Position numbers and translations under genes: made by a program. Under the pieces are notes generated by a model. That model made no database searches, was not told the origin of the DNA, and saw nothing but the letters and a program-made list of their open reading frames with translations. This document shows positions 1-5,142 of a stretch of DNA of 8,798 nucleotides, piece after piece. The stretch covers positions 1 to 8,798 of the forward strand of contig CAAFWX010000153.1 in the NCBI GenBank assembly GCA_900766795.1, in the 5' to 3' direction. This stretch comes from Oscillospiraceae bacterium (lineage in GTDB: Bacteria; Bacillota_A; Clostridia; Oscillospirales; Ruminococcaceae). The number at the start of each line of letters is the position of its first letter. Within the stretch, counting starts at the first letter, position 1.

Positions 1-199
1 GCGAGAAAACATAGAAAATCTAAAAAGCGCCTAAGCGCCGAAGCAAGGTGCACAATAAATCTAAAGAGCGAGAAAACATAGAAAATAAAAAGGCTCTAAA
101 GCGCCGAAGCAAAGAGCATAGTAAATCTATATAGCGAGAAAACATAAGTTCTATAAAGGCTCTTAAGCGCTAAAGAAAAGCTTATTCAAAAAAAATAAC
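1..199 (+). repeat. Left array of a ~66-bp degenerate tandem repeat (three units)
   Basis: GCGAGAAAACATA recurs at 1-13, 68-80 and 134-146, giving periods of 67 and 66 bases. Units 1 and 2 stay similar along their length, sharing AAGCGCCGAAGCAA-type cores and a TAAATCTA-like tail. Unit 3 is recognisable for about 50 bases and then decays into an A-rich stretch ending just before the rsmE ribosome binding site. The array may extend left of the window. Inverted copies of the same family lie at 8599-8763. Unit 2 could form a short GCTCT/AGAGC stem (93-97 with 113-117), which the right-hand copies do not keep. I see no convincing promoter for rsmE within it. Confidence 0.85.
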
Positions 200-213
200 A
201 AAGGAGTACCCCC

Positions 214-984
214 ATGACTGAGGACAAAATTGAAAAAGCGCTGAAAACCGAGCGCTGGCGCTATCCGCGCTTTTTTACCGAAAATATCAGCGACGACACC
301 GCCGTGCTTTGCGGCGAGGAGGCAAAGCACGCTGCCACCGTACTCCGAATGAGGGCGGGGGATTTCGCCGTGCTTTGCGATGGGAAGGGAACGGACTACC
401 TCGCGGAGCTTACCGCTGCGGATAAGGACTGCTGCACGTTTAGTGTGCTGGAGAAAACCCCGAACCTTGCCGAGCCGAGCGTTCATCTGCGGCTGTTTCA
501 GGCAATGCCCAAAAGCGATAAGATGGAGTTTATCGTCCAGAAAGCGGTGGAGTGCGGCGCGTGTGAAATCGTTCCGTTTTTCTCAAAGCGCTGCGTGTCA
601 CGCCCCGACCCGAAGCAGATGGCAAAAAAGACCGAGCGCTACCGCCGAATTGCCTTTGAAGCCGCAAAGCAGTGCGGGCGCGGCATTGTGCCCACGGTGA
701 GCGAGGCGGTGGAATTTTCCGCGCTGAAAACGCTCATTTCTCCCGACAATACGGGAATACTGTTCTATGAGTGCTCGCAGGTGCCGCTGGCGCAGGCTGT
801 CACGACATTCAAGCACAACATTGATATTGTTGTCGGCAGCGAGGGCGGCTTTGACAAAAGCGAAGCCGAAGCGCTCGAAGCGGCGGGATTTACCGCGGTG
901 TCGCTCGGCAAGCGTATTCTCCGCTGCGAAACTGCGCCGATTGCCGCAATTTCCATTTTGATGAATCTCACAGGAAATATGTGA
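214..984 (+). CDS. rsmE: 16S rRNA (uracil(1498)-N(3))-methyltransferase RsmE
   Basis: SPOUT-family enzyme that, from knowledge of the family, methylates N3 of U1498 in helix 44 of 16S rRNA using S-adenosylmethionine, acting on the assembled 30S subunit. The 256 residues show the N-terminal PUA-like part (PRFF at 18-21, KHAATVLRMR at 38-47). The SPOUT domain follows: QAMPKSDKMEFIVQKAVECG near 96-115, RYRRIAFEAAKQCGR near 142-156, VGSEGGF at 207-213, and LGKRILRCETA at 231-241, the SAM-binding knot. ATG 214 is preceded by AAGGAG (201-206) with 7-base spacing. This start adds about 17 residues before PRFF compared with typical members; no better start is visible. The gene often follows prmA in Firmicutes, but here the upstream sequence is repeat. 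No convincing terminator follows: TTTGTT/AACAAA (989-1006) lacks a T tract. Confidence 0.96.
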   Translation: MTEDKIEKALKTERWRYPRFFTENISDDTAVLCGEEAKHAATVLRMRAGDFAVLCDGKGTDYLAELTAADKDCCTFSVLEKTPNLAEPSVHLRLFQAMPKSDKMEFIVQKAVECGACEIVPFFSKRCVSRPDPKQMAKKTERYRRIAFEAAKQCGRGIVPTVSEAVEFSALKTLISPDNTGILFYECSQVPLAQAVTTFKHNIDIVVGSEGGFDKSEAEALEAAGFTAVSLGKRILRCETAPIAAISILMNLTGNM

Positions 985-1021
985 TAATTTTGTTCATTCC
1001 AACAAATCACGCGCTTTACTC

Positions 1022-1050
1022 TTGAAAAAAATCTCATATGGGGTTATACT
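1022..1050 (+). promoter_or_regulatory. Sigma-A-like promoter of the small acidic protein gene
   Basis: TTGAAA (1022-1027), a 17-base spacer and TATACT (1045-1050) form a near-consensus promoter. Transcription would start near 1057, leaving a leader of about 70 bases before ATG 1128. Confidence 0.8.
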
Positions 1051-1127
1051 ATATTGTAGACAGCTGTAATTATTGACCATGTGGCGGTCTGCTGTTATTA
1101 TGTTGTTCATTCAAGGAGGAACTAATC

Positions 1128-1409
1128 ATGAAAGGTCTTGGAATTTTAATGGTAGGCCTTCTCGCCGTTGCAGGCGGTGTTGCTGCTGCTACCTATATCA
1201 CAAAGAAGAAGCTCGAAAAGGAAAACGAGGAGAACTACTACGACGATTGGGATGACGATTTTGACGATGACGACCTCGATTTCGACTTCGATGAAGACAT
1301 CGACATCAGCGCTCCCGAAACCGCAGAAGCCGCAGAGGCTGTTCCTGCAAGCACACTGAACGACGACCTTGCCGAGGACGAAAAGCCCGCTGACGAGGGC
1401 GACCTTTAA
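1128..1409 (+). CDS. Small single-pass membrane protein with a highly acidic tail, function unknown
   Basis: A 93-residue protein I do not recognise as a named family. Residues 3-24 are a continuous hydrophobic, Gly/Ala-rich segment (starting GLGILMVGLL) followed at once by TKKKLEKE. By the positive-inside rule this suggests an N-out anchor with the tail in the cytoplasm. Residues 36-60 are mainly Asp with Tyr, Trp and Phe, and about 30 of the 93 residues are Asp or Glu. The last third is Ala/Glu/Pro-rich and probably disordered. ATG 1128 has a strong AAGGAGGA site (1113-1120) at 7 bases and a good promoter upstream, so it is very likely expressed. The general plan recalls YtxH-like small membrane proteins, but that is only a resemblance in layout. 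An acidic cytoplasmic tail could bind cations or basic proteins; this is speculation. Confidence 0.82.
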   Translation: MKGLGILMVGLLAVAGGVAAATYITKKKLEKENEENYYDDWDDDFDDDDLDFDFDEDIDISAPETAEAAEAVPASTLNDDLAEDEKPADEGDL

Positions 1410-1552
1410 TTGCACATGAACCAAAAACTGCGCAGCTTTTGCGGGGGTTCTGTGAGCTTTTGCGGCGCGGAATCCACGCAGGCTTTCTGCGGCATTTTTG
1501 CCGTGACGGCGGGATAATTCCGCCCGATTTCGGCGCAGGTTCGGTCTGAAAC

Positions 1553-1611
1553 AAAATGCGGCGCTGCCGCGGTGACTTTTGCAGTGACCGCATGGCATGA
1601 CCGCATTTTTT
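1553..1611 (+). terminator. Possible terminator after the small acidic protein gene
   Basis: AAAATGCGG (1553-1561) can pair with CCGCATTTT (1601-1609), followed by further T residues to 1611. The 39-base interior has its own pairing, GCGGT with ACCGC. The long loop makes this weaker than the other terminators here. A GGCGG/CCGCC hairpin lies upstream near 1508-1524 without a T tract. Confidence 0.4.
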
Positions 1612-1624
1612 GTGCGCATACGCG

Positions 1625-1630
1625 TATAAT
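1625..1630 (+). promoter_or_regulatory. Perfect -10 box upstream of the lipoprotein gene
   Basis: TATAAT at 1625-1630 matches the consensus fully, but no recognisable -35 element lies 16-18 bases upstream and there is no TGn extension. Transcription from here would give a leader of roughly 145 bases. If used, it may need an activator. Confidence 0.5.
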
Positions 1631-1783
1631 ATAGCAGTGAGAAAGAGGCGCCCGCAGTTTTTTGAGAGGGCGCCGTGGAACAAAACTGCCGAACGGCGCA
1701 GTATCCGTGAGGGCGAACGCGGAGTTTTTCGCGGCGCTGACGCGGAGGGATGCGTGTTTGGCTTGATAATTGGAGAAAAGACT
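1631..1783 (+). promoter_or_regulatory. Structured leader of the lipoprotein gene with conflicting stems
   Basis: Three stems can be drawn. A pairs GGCGCCC (1647-1653) with GGGCGCC (1668-1674). B pairs GCAGTTTT (1654-1661) with AAAACTGC (1682-1689). C pairs GCGCCGT (1670-1676) with ACGGCGC (1693-1699). A and C share bases, and B crosses both, so they are alternatives or a strained pseudoknot. Together with 1410-1630 this is the gene-free spacer before the lipoprotein gene. I recognise no known riboswitch class in it. Confidence 0.35.
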
Positions 1784-2806
1784 ATGAAAAGAACCATCGC
1801 GGCTGCTCTTGCCGCTGCGGCTTGCCTTTCTGTGGCAGGCTGTTCGGGGGAGAAGGACAGTGGGCGCACGTCCTCCGCACCGTCGGAGAGCGAAAGCGTC
1901 GTTTCCGCAGCCATAACTGTTGCGACGGAGGATAGCTCCCTTGCCGAAACCGCCGAAGTCCCTGCCCGGGAAAGCGCGGAGGCGGAAACCGAAGCCCTGG
2001 AGCAGACTTCCGAGCAGACTTCCGAACCGGAGGACACCACGAACTACGCGGAATATGTCATGCGGTTCGACAACTCCTATCTTGGGCTTCCCTCGGCGAG
2101 CAAGGTTTATGTGTTCTCGGACAAGAAGCAGGCGGCTGACATCGACGGACAGGTTTTCCATGCCGTAAGCTGCTTTGACGAGCACGAGGGCACGCTTTAC
2201 TACATGTGCGACTACTACATATCCGAGGACGGTCAGACGGTGTACCGTGACGAAACCAGCAAGAACGGGCTGGAGGGCGTGCCGCCCGAGTTTGTGCTTA
2301 TGCCCGAGAACAGGGGCTTTGAGCTGCTTGACCCCACCACGCAGACGGCTGACGAGGTTTTCGCGGCGGCAAACGAGCTTTCCGCTTTGTTCACACCGTT
2401 CGGCTCCCGCGTTATTGCCTGCGACAGCGGCGATACAATCGAGGTTGACGGGTGGCAGTTTGACCGCGTTACGGACGAGCGCTTTTCGACAAAGGAAAAG
2501 CTGCTCACGACTCTCGACAGCTATTTCAGTTCAGAACTGATTAATGTCTGGATGGAGCAGGGGAATGTTGTCGAGCGTGACGGCGGAATTTATCTGCGGC
2601 ACAACGACGGCACAGGCTCAAACCCCTACCTTGACCATAGGGAATACGAGCTTACAGAGCTTACCGCCGACGCTGCAAGCTTCACCGAGTACCGCTATTA
2701 CATCTACGAGGGTAACGAGGAGGAGGTTGTCGAGCGCAGCTATACCGCGAAGCTTGTGAACGGAGTTTGGCGGTTTACGGAATTTGTTCTTGACAACGGC
2801 GAATAA
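1784..2806 (+). CDS. Secreted lipoprotein with Ser/Glu/Thr-rich linker; C-terminus possibly IseA-like
   Basis: A 340-residue protein exported and lipid-anchored to the outer face of the membrane. Residues 1-20 are a lipoprotein signal peptide: MKR, an Ala-rich core and lipobox VAGC with Cys20 as the predicted lipidated residue. Residues 21-85 form a low-complexity Ser/Thr/Glu/Ala linker containing a 12-base tandem duplication (2000-2023) that encodes repeated EQTS. Two folded parts seem to follow: about 90-165, with DGQVFHAVSCF and YYISEDGQTVYRD, and about 185-335, with WQFDRVTDERFSTKEKL, SYFSSELI and a Tyr-rich end. The second resembles in pattern the IseA family of DL-endopeptidase inhibitors, which restrain cell-wall hydrolases; this assignment is from memory and weak. 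ATG 1784 is chosen because GGAGA (1772-1776) precedes it and it yields the signal peptide. The frame is open back to 1610, upstream of the -10 box. The TAA stop abuts the next mobile element. Confidence 0.9.
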   Translation: MKRTIAAALAAAACLSVAGCSGEKDSGRTSSAPSESESVVSAAITVATEDSSLAETAEVPARESAEAETEALEQTSEQTSEPEDTTNYAEYVMRFDNSYLGLPSASKVYVFSDKKQAADIDGQVFHAVSCFDEHEGTLYYMCDYYISEDGQTVYRDETSKNGLEGVPPEFVLMPENRGFELLDPTTQTADEVFAAANELSALFTPFGSRVIACDSGDTIEVDGWQFDRVTDERFSTKEKLLTTLDSYFSSELINVWMEQGNVVERDGGIYLRHNDGTGSNPYLDHREYELTELTADAASFTEYRYYIYEGNEEEVVERSYTAKLVNGVWRFTEFVLDNGE

Positions 2807-2825
2807 AGGCAACACCGCACAATTA
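2807..2825 (+). repeat. Left terminal inverted repeat of the MITE-like element
   Basis: AGGCAACACCGCACAATTA begins at the base after the lipoprotein stop codon and matches the inverted copy at 3129-3147 in 18 of 19 positions. Confidence 0.85.
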
Positions 2826-2873
2826 CCGGCTGTCGCCTTTGTCGCACGTTTGCTTGCATATTTTCCGCCAGCA

Positions 2874-2910
2874 GTTTCCCGCTTGAATACGCTTCGCTTC
2901 CGCGGAAAAC
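2874..2910 (+). repeat. Internal hairpin 1 with conserved 19-base loop
   Basis: Arms GTTTCCCGC (2874-2882) and GCGGAAAAC (2902-2910) pair in 8 of 9 positions. The loop TTGAATACGCTTCGCTTCC (2883-2901) differs by one base from that of hairpin 2. Confidence 0.8.
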
Positions 2911-3041
2911 GACTAGTTGCACAAATTTCGCTTGACGGGCGTGTCTCCCCCGGGTGGGGGAGCGTGGCTGTGCGACGGCTCCGCCTTACGCCTTAAGTGC
3001 CAGAGGGGCTGACCGACAGACCAGCCCGCCTGCACTCACGA

Positions 3042-3078
3042 GTGTTCGGCTTGAATACGCTTCGCTCCCGCCGAACAC
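3042..3078 (+). repeat. Internal hairpin 2 with conserved 19-base loop
   Basis: Arms GTGTTCGGC (3042-3050) and GCCGAACAC (3070-3078) pair perfectly over 9 positions. The loop TTGAATACGCTTCGCTCCC (3051-3069) differs by one base from that of hairpin 1. Similar sequence follows both hairpins (AGTTGYAC, then TTTC or TTTTC, then GACG). Confidence 0.85.
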
Positions 3079-3128
3079 CGCAAGTTGTACTTTTCTGACG
3101 AAAAATCTGCTGCGCAATCGCACGACAA

Positions 3129-3147
3129 TAATTATGCGGTGTTGCCT
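3129..3147 (-). repeat. Right terminal inverted repeat of the MITE-like element
   Basis: Reads TAATTATGCGGTGTTGCCT on the + strand, the inverse of the left end with one mismatch. An A run follows directly, and the SCIFF promoter begins 22 bases further on. Confidence 0.85.
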
Positions 3148-3168
3148 AAAAAAAAGCGGAAAAACCCC

Positions 3169-3197
3169 TTGAAAAAATCCCGGAGATATGCTATACT
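3169..3197 (+). promoter_or_regulatory. Strong extended -10 promoter of the SCIFF precursor gene
   Basis: TTGAAA (3169-3174), a 17-base spacer and TATACT (3192-3197), with a TG at 3189-3190 making an extended -10. Transcription would start near 3204, which excludes translation starts upstream of that point. Confidence 0.85.
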
Positions 3198-3249
3198 GTT
3201 AGAAAGGCGGGTTTTCCGCAGCAATAAATTTAAGAAAGAGGTGTTCCTT

Positions 3250-3393
3250 TTGAAGCACATCACAACTCTCAACAAGGCTAACCTGAAAGCAACTGCTGAA
3301 AAGGGCGGCTGCGGCAAGTGCACAAGCTCCTGCCAGTCTGCCTGCAAGACTTCCTGCACTGTTGCAAACCAGAAGTGCGAGTCCGTTAAGTAA
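3250..3393 (+). CDS. SCIFF ranthipeptide precursor (six cysteines in forty-five), TTG start
   Basis: A 47-residue RiPP precursor, the substrate of the maturase that follows. The leader begins KHITTLNKANLKATAEKGG; the core holds exactly six cysteines at 21, 24, 28, 32, 36 and 43, with the family signature CQSACKTSC at 28-36. In the Clostridium thermocellum homologue CteA, as I recall, the maturase CteB links Cys32 to Thr37; both residues occur at the same numbers here. The start is TTG 3250, preceded by AAAGAGGTG (3235-3243) at proper distance. The in-frame GTG at 3241 lies within that site, and longer in-frame starts lie upstream of the promoter. It has its own promoter and a strong terminator directly after it, so it forms a short abundant transcript. 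The biological role of SCIFF peptides is not settled. No protease or exporter dedicated to it is visible next to it. Confidence 0.95.
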   Translation: MKHITTLNKANLKATAEKGGCGKCTSSCQSACKTSCTVANQKCESVK

Positions 3394-3422
3394 CTTCGGC
3401 GCTCCACACATCAGAAGGGTTT

Positions 3423-3452
3423 CGGACGGGTTCTCCCCGTCCGTTTTCTTTT
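3423..3452 (+). terminator. Intrinsic terminator of the SCIFF precursor gene
   Basis: CGGACGGG (3423-3430) pairs with CCCGTCCG (3436-3443) around a 5-base loop, followed by TTTTCTTTT (3444-3452). It begins 30 bases after the precursor stop codon and ends 5 bases before the -35 box of the maturase promoter. Confidence 0.92.
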
Positions 3453-3456
3453 CGTC

Positions 3457-3485
3457 TTGACAAAAGCCGCCGATTATGCTATCAT
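3457..3485 (+). promoter_or_regulatory. Strong extended -10 promoter of the SCIFF maturase gene
   Basis: A consensus TTGACA (3457-3462), a 17-base spacer and TATCAT (3480-3485), with TG at 3477-3478. The start would be near 3492, giving a leader of about 74 bases. The TATGCTAT around the -10 is identical to that of the precursor promoter. Confidence 0.85.
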
Positions 3486-3516
3486 ATTATACAAAGATTA
3501 ACCGTTCATAAAGCAC

Positions 3517-3541
3517 GGCAGGGTAACCTGCCTTTATTTTT
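3517..3541 (+). terminator. Terminator-like hairpin inside the maturase leader (possible attenuator)
   Basis: GGCAGG (3517-3522) pairs with CCTGCC (3527-3532) around GTAA, a GNRA-type tetraloop, followed by TTTATTTTT (3533-3541). It lies about 25 bases after the predicted transcription start and 25 bases before the maturase ATG. It may limit maturase transcription or stop read-through from upstream. Confidence 0.7.
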
Positions 3542-3565
3542 GAACACTGAAAGGATAAACGGAAA

Positions 3566-4960
3566 ATGATACATAAGTTTAAGCAGCTTGGCTACAATAT
3601 TGTTTTGGATGTAAACTCAAACGGCGTTCATTTGGTGGACGACTGCACCTTTGACCTGCTGGATTACGTTGACGAGAATATGGCGGAAACATGCCCTGCG
3701 CCTGTTATCGCAAAGCTTTCGGGCAAGTACCCTGCGGAGGCTGTCCGCGAGAGCTATTCCGAGCTGTATCAGCTTTACACCGAGGGGATTCTGTTCTCCG
3801 AGGACGAGTATGAGAAGTACTCCGGCACCATGGTGAAGTCCCCTGTAAAGTCCATGTGCCTGAATGTCGCGCATGACTGCAACCTTTACTGCGAATACTG
3901 CTTTGCGCAGCAGGGAGATTTCGGCGGCGGGCGCTGCATAATGACCCCTGAAACGGGCAAAAAGGCAATAGACTTCCTTATAGCAAACTCCGCGAACCGC
4001 GAGAACATTGAGCTTGATTTCTTCGGCGGCGAGCCGCTTATGGCGTGGGACACCGTTGTGGAAACGGTGAACTACGCGCGCTCAATCGAGAAGCAGCACG
4101 GAAAGAATTTCCGCTTCACTATCACCACCAACGGAATCCTGTTAGATGACGAGAAAATCGACTACATCAACCGCGAGATGGTGAACTGCGTGCTCTCTCT
4201 TGACGGCAGACGCGAGGTTACCGACCGTATCAGAAAGACCCTGAACGGCAAGAGCACCTATGACGTAATCGTGCCCAAGTTCCAGAAGCTTGTCGAAAAG
4301 CGCGGCGACAAGGACTACTACGTCCGCGCCACATTCACGAAGTACAACCTCGATTTCACGGAGGACGTGCTTCACATGCGCGACCTCGGCTTTGAGCAGC
4401 TTTCCGCGGAGCCTGTTGTCACCGACCCGAACGCTCCCTTTGCAATCACCGAGGCTGACCTGCCGCGCGTTTACTCCGAGTACGACAAGCTCTGCGAGGT
4501 GATGGCAAACCGCACCGAGAACAAGTTCAACTTCTTCCATTTCATGGTGGACATTAATGCAGGTCCCTGCGCAATCAAGCGCCTACGGGGCTGCGGCTGC
4601 GGAAACGACTATGTGGCGGTGGACCCGAGGGGAGATATTTACCCCTGCCACCAGTTCGTCGGAATAGACAAATGGAAAATGGGCAATCTTTATGATGGTA
4701 CCTTCAACCATGAGATAAAGTCCTATTTTGCCGCAACCCACGTTTACAGCAAGGAAAGCTGCCGTAACTGCTGGGCTAAATTCTTCTGCTCGGGCGGCTG
4801 CAACGCAAACGGCTATATCTACGAGGGCGATGTGAGAACTCCGCACAAGATGTCCTGCGCGCTGATGAAGAAGCGTCTTGAGTGCGCTCTGGCGCTCGCC
4901 GCAGACAGGCAGATTAAGGGCGGCGAAGCAATGCGCGGCGCGGATATGCCCAACTGCTGA
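3566..4960 (+). CDS. Thioether cross-link-forming SCIFF peptide maturase (radical SAM/SPASM)
   Basis: A 464-residue cytoplasmic Fe-S enzyme that uses S-adenosylmethionine radical chemistry to form Cys-to-Thr thioether bonds in the SCIFF peptide encoded just upstream (CteB type). Residues 1-85 form the expected peptide-binding RRE-like domain. The radical SAM motif is C105-NLY-C109-EY-C112, with FFGGEPL at 152-158 as the GGEP motif and TITTNG at 185-190. The C-terminal SPASM region supplies ligands for two auxiliary clusters: C335, C343, C345 and C361, then C399-RN-C402, C408, C412 (CX2CX5CX3C) and C431. Length and all motifs look intact, so the enzyme should be active. ATG 3566 fits the family N-terminus; AAAGGA (3550-3555) precedes it at 10 bases, slightly long, which may lower translation. 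It has a separate promoter and leader hairpin rather than sharing the precursor transcript. Confidence 0.97.
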   Translation: MIHKFKQLGYNIVLDVNSNGVHLVDDCTFDLLDYVDENMAETCPAPVIAKLSGKYPAEAVRESYSELYQLYTEGILFSEDEYEKYSGTMVKSPVKSMCLNVAHDCNLYCEYCFAQQGDFGGGRCIMTPETGKKAIDFLIANSANRENIELDFFGGEPLMAWDTVVETVNYARSIEKQHGKNFRFTITTNGILLDDEKIDYINREMVNCVLSLDGRREVTDRIRKTLNGKSTYDVIVPKFQKLVEKRGDKDYYVRATFTKYNLDFTEDVLHMRDLGFEQLSAEPVVTDPNAPFAITEADLPRVYSEYDKLCEVMANRTENKFNFFHFMVDINAGPCAIKRLRGCGCGNDYVAVDPRGDIYPCHQFVGIDKWKMGNLYDGTFNHEIKSYFAATHVYSKESCRNCWAKFFCSGGCNANGYIYEGDVRTPHKMSCALMKKRLECALALAADRQIKGGEAMRGADMPNC

Positions 4961-4975
4961 GGTTTTTGAATATTC

Positions 4976-5016
4976 TTTTGGGGTTGGCGGCGCTGACCCC
5001 AAAAATGGATTTTTTT
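4976..5016 (+). terminator. Intrinsic terminator after the SCIFF maturase gene
   Basis: TTTTGGGGT (4976-4984) pairs perfectly with ACCCCAAAA (4996-5004) around an 11-base loop. A run of seven T residues (5010-5016) follows after five bases. The gap before the T run makes it somewhat less certain. Confidence 0.75.
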
Positions 5017-5075
5017 CTCTATCAGATTTAAGAATTTCTTCAAAATGGTTTCACATTTTTTACACACAAGGGCTC

Positions 5076-5081
5076 TATAAT
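5076..5081 (+). promoter_or_regulatory. -10 box upstream of the HtrA-like protease gene
   Basis: TATAAT at 5076-5081 is perfect. The best -35 candidate, TTCACA (5050-5055), is 20 bases away, longer than ideal. Some form of regulated promoter is possible, but I see no recognisable CssR-type or other operator. Confidence 0.45.
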
Positions 5082-5142
5082 AAGGTCATAAACAAAGGAA
5101 CGGCACACACCAAAAGGTGCGCGAACGAAAGGAACTGATTTT

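Larger units (their letters stand above)
2807..3147. mobile_element. MITE-like non-coding element, 341 bp
   Basis: The ends are inverted repeats of 19 bases with one mismatch: AGGCAACACCGCACAATTA at 2807-2825 and, on the other strand from 3147 to 3129, AGGCAACACCGCATAATTA. Weaker inverted similarity continues inward: TTGTCGCACG at 2839-2848 against TTGTCGTGCG on the other strand, then GCAtATTTTcCGcCAG against GCAgATTTTtCGtCAG. Inside are two matching hairpins (2874-2910 and 3042-3078), a CTCCCCC/GGGGGAG hairpin (2945-2962) and GGGCTG/CAGCCC (3006-3027). It has no credible gene, so any movement would need a transposase from elsewhere. A target duplication is not evident: TAA on the left against AAA on the right, within an A run. 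It fills most of the gene-free gap between the lipoprotein gene and the SCIFF gene. Confidence 0.75.

Noticed and set aside
1..199. CRISPR array suggested by regularly spaced repeats
   Set aside because: The whole 66-base unit is degenerate repeat rather than short identical repeats with unique spacers, only three units are present, and no cas genes are nearby.
989..1006. TTTGTT/AACAAA hairpin after rsmE as a terminator
   Set aside because: The stem is six mostly A-T pairs and no T tract follows.
1073..1255. Small + strand open frame overlapping the start of the acidic protein gene
   Set aside because: It has no good ribosome binding site and overlaps, in another frame, a gene with strong expression signals.
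1146..1619. Minus-strand open frame opposite the acidic protein gene
   Set aside because: It is the complement of an Asp/Glu-rich coding region, which naturally yields a Val/Ile-rich open frame; the + strand gene has a proper promoter and ribosome binding site.
1610..1783. N-terminal extension of the lipoprotein from ATG 1610
   Set aside because: It starts upstream of the only -10 box, would bury the signal peptide and lipobox internally, and lacks a ribosome binding site as good as that of ATG 1784.
2784..3172. Short + strand open frames within the MITE-like element
   Set aside because: They run through terminal repeats and hairpins, lack ribosome binding sites and resemble no protein.
3085..3249. 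Longer SCIFF precursor starting at ATG 3085
   Set aside because: That start is inside the MITE-like element and upstream of the strong promoter at 3169-3197. The family N-terminus begins at TTG 3250.
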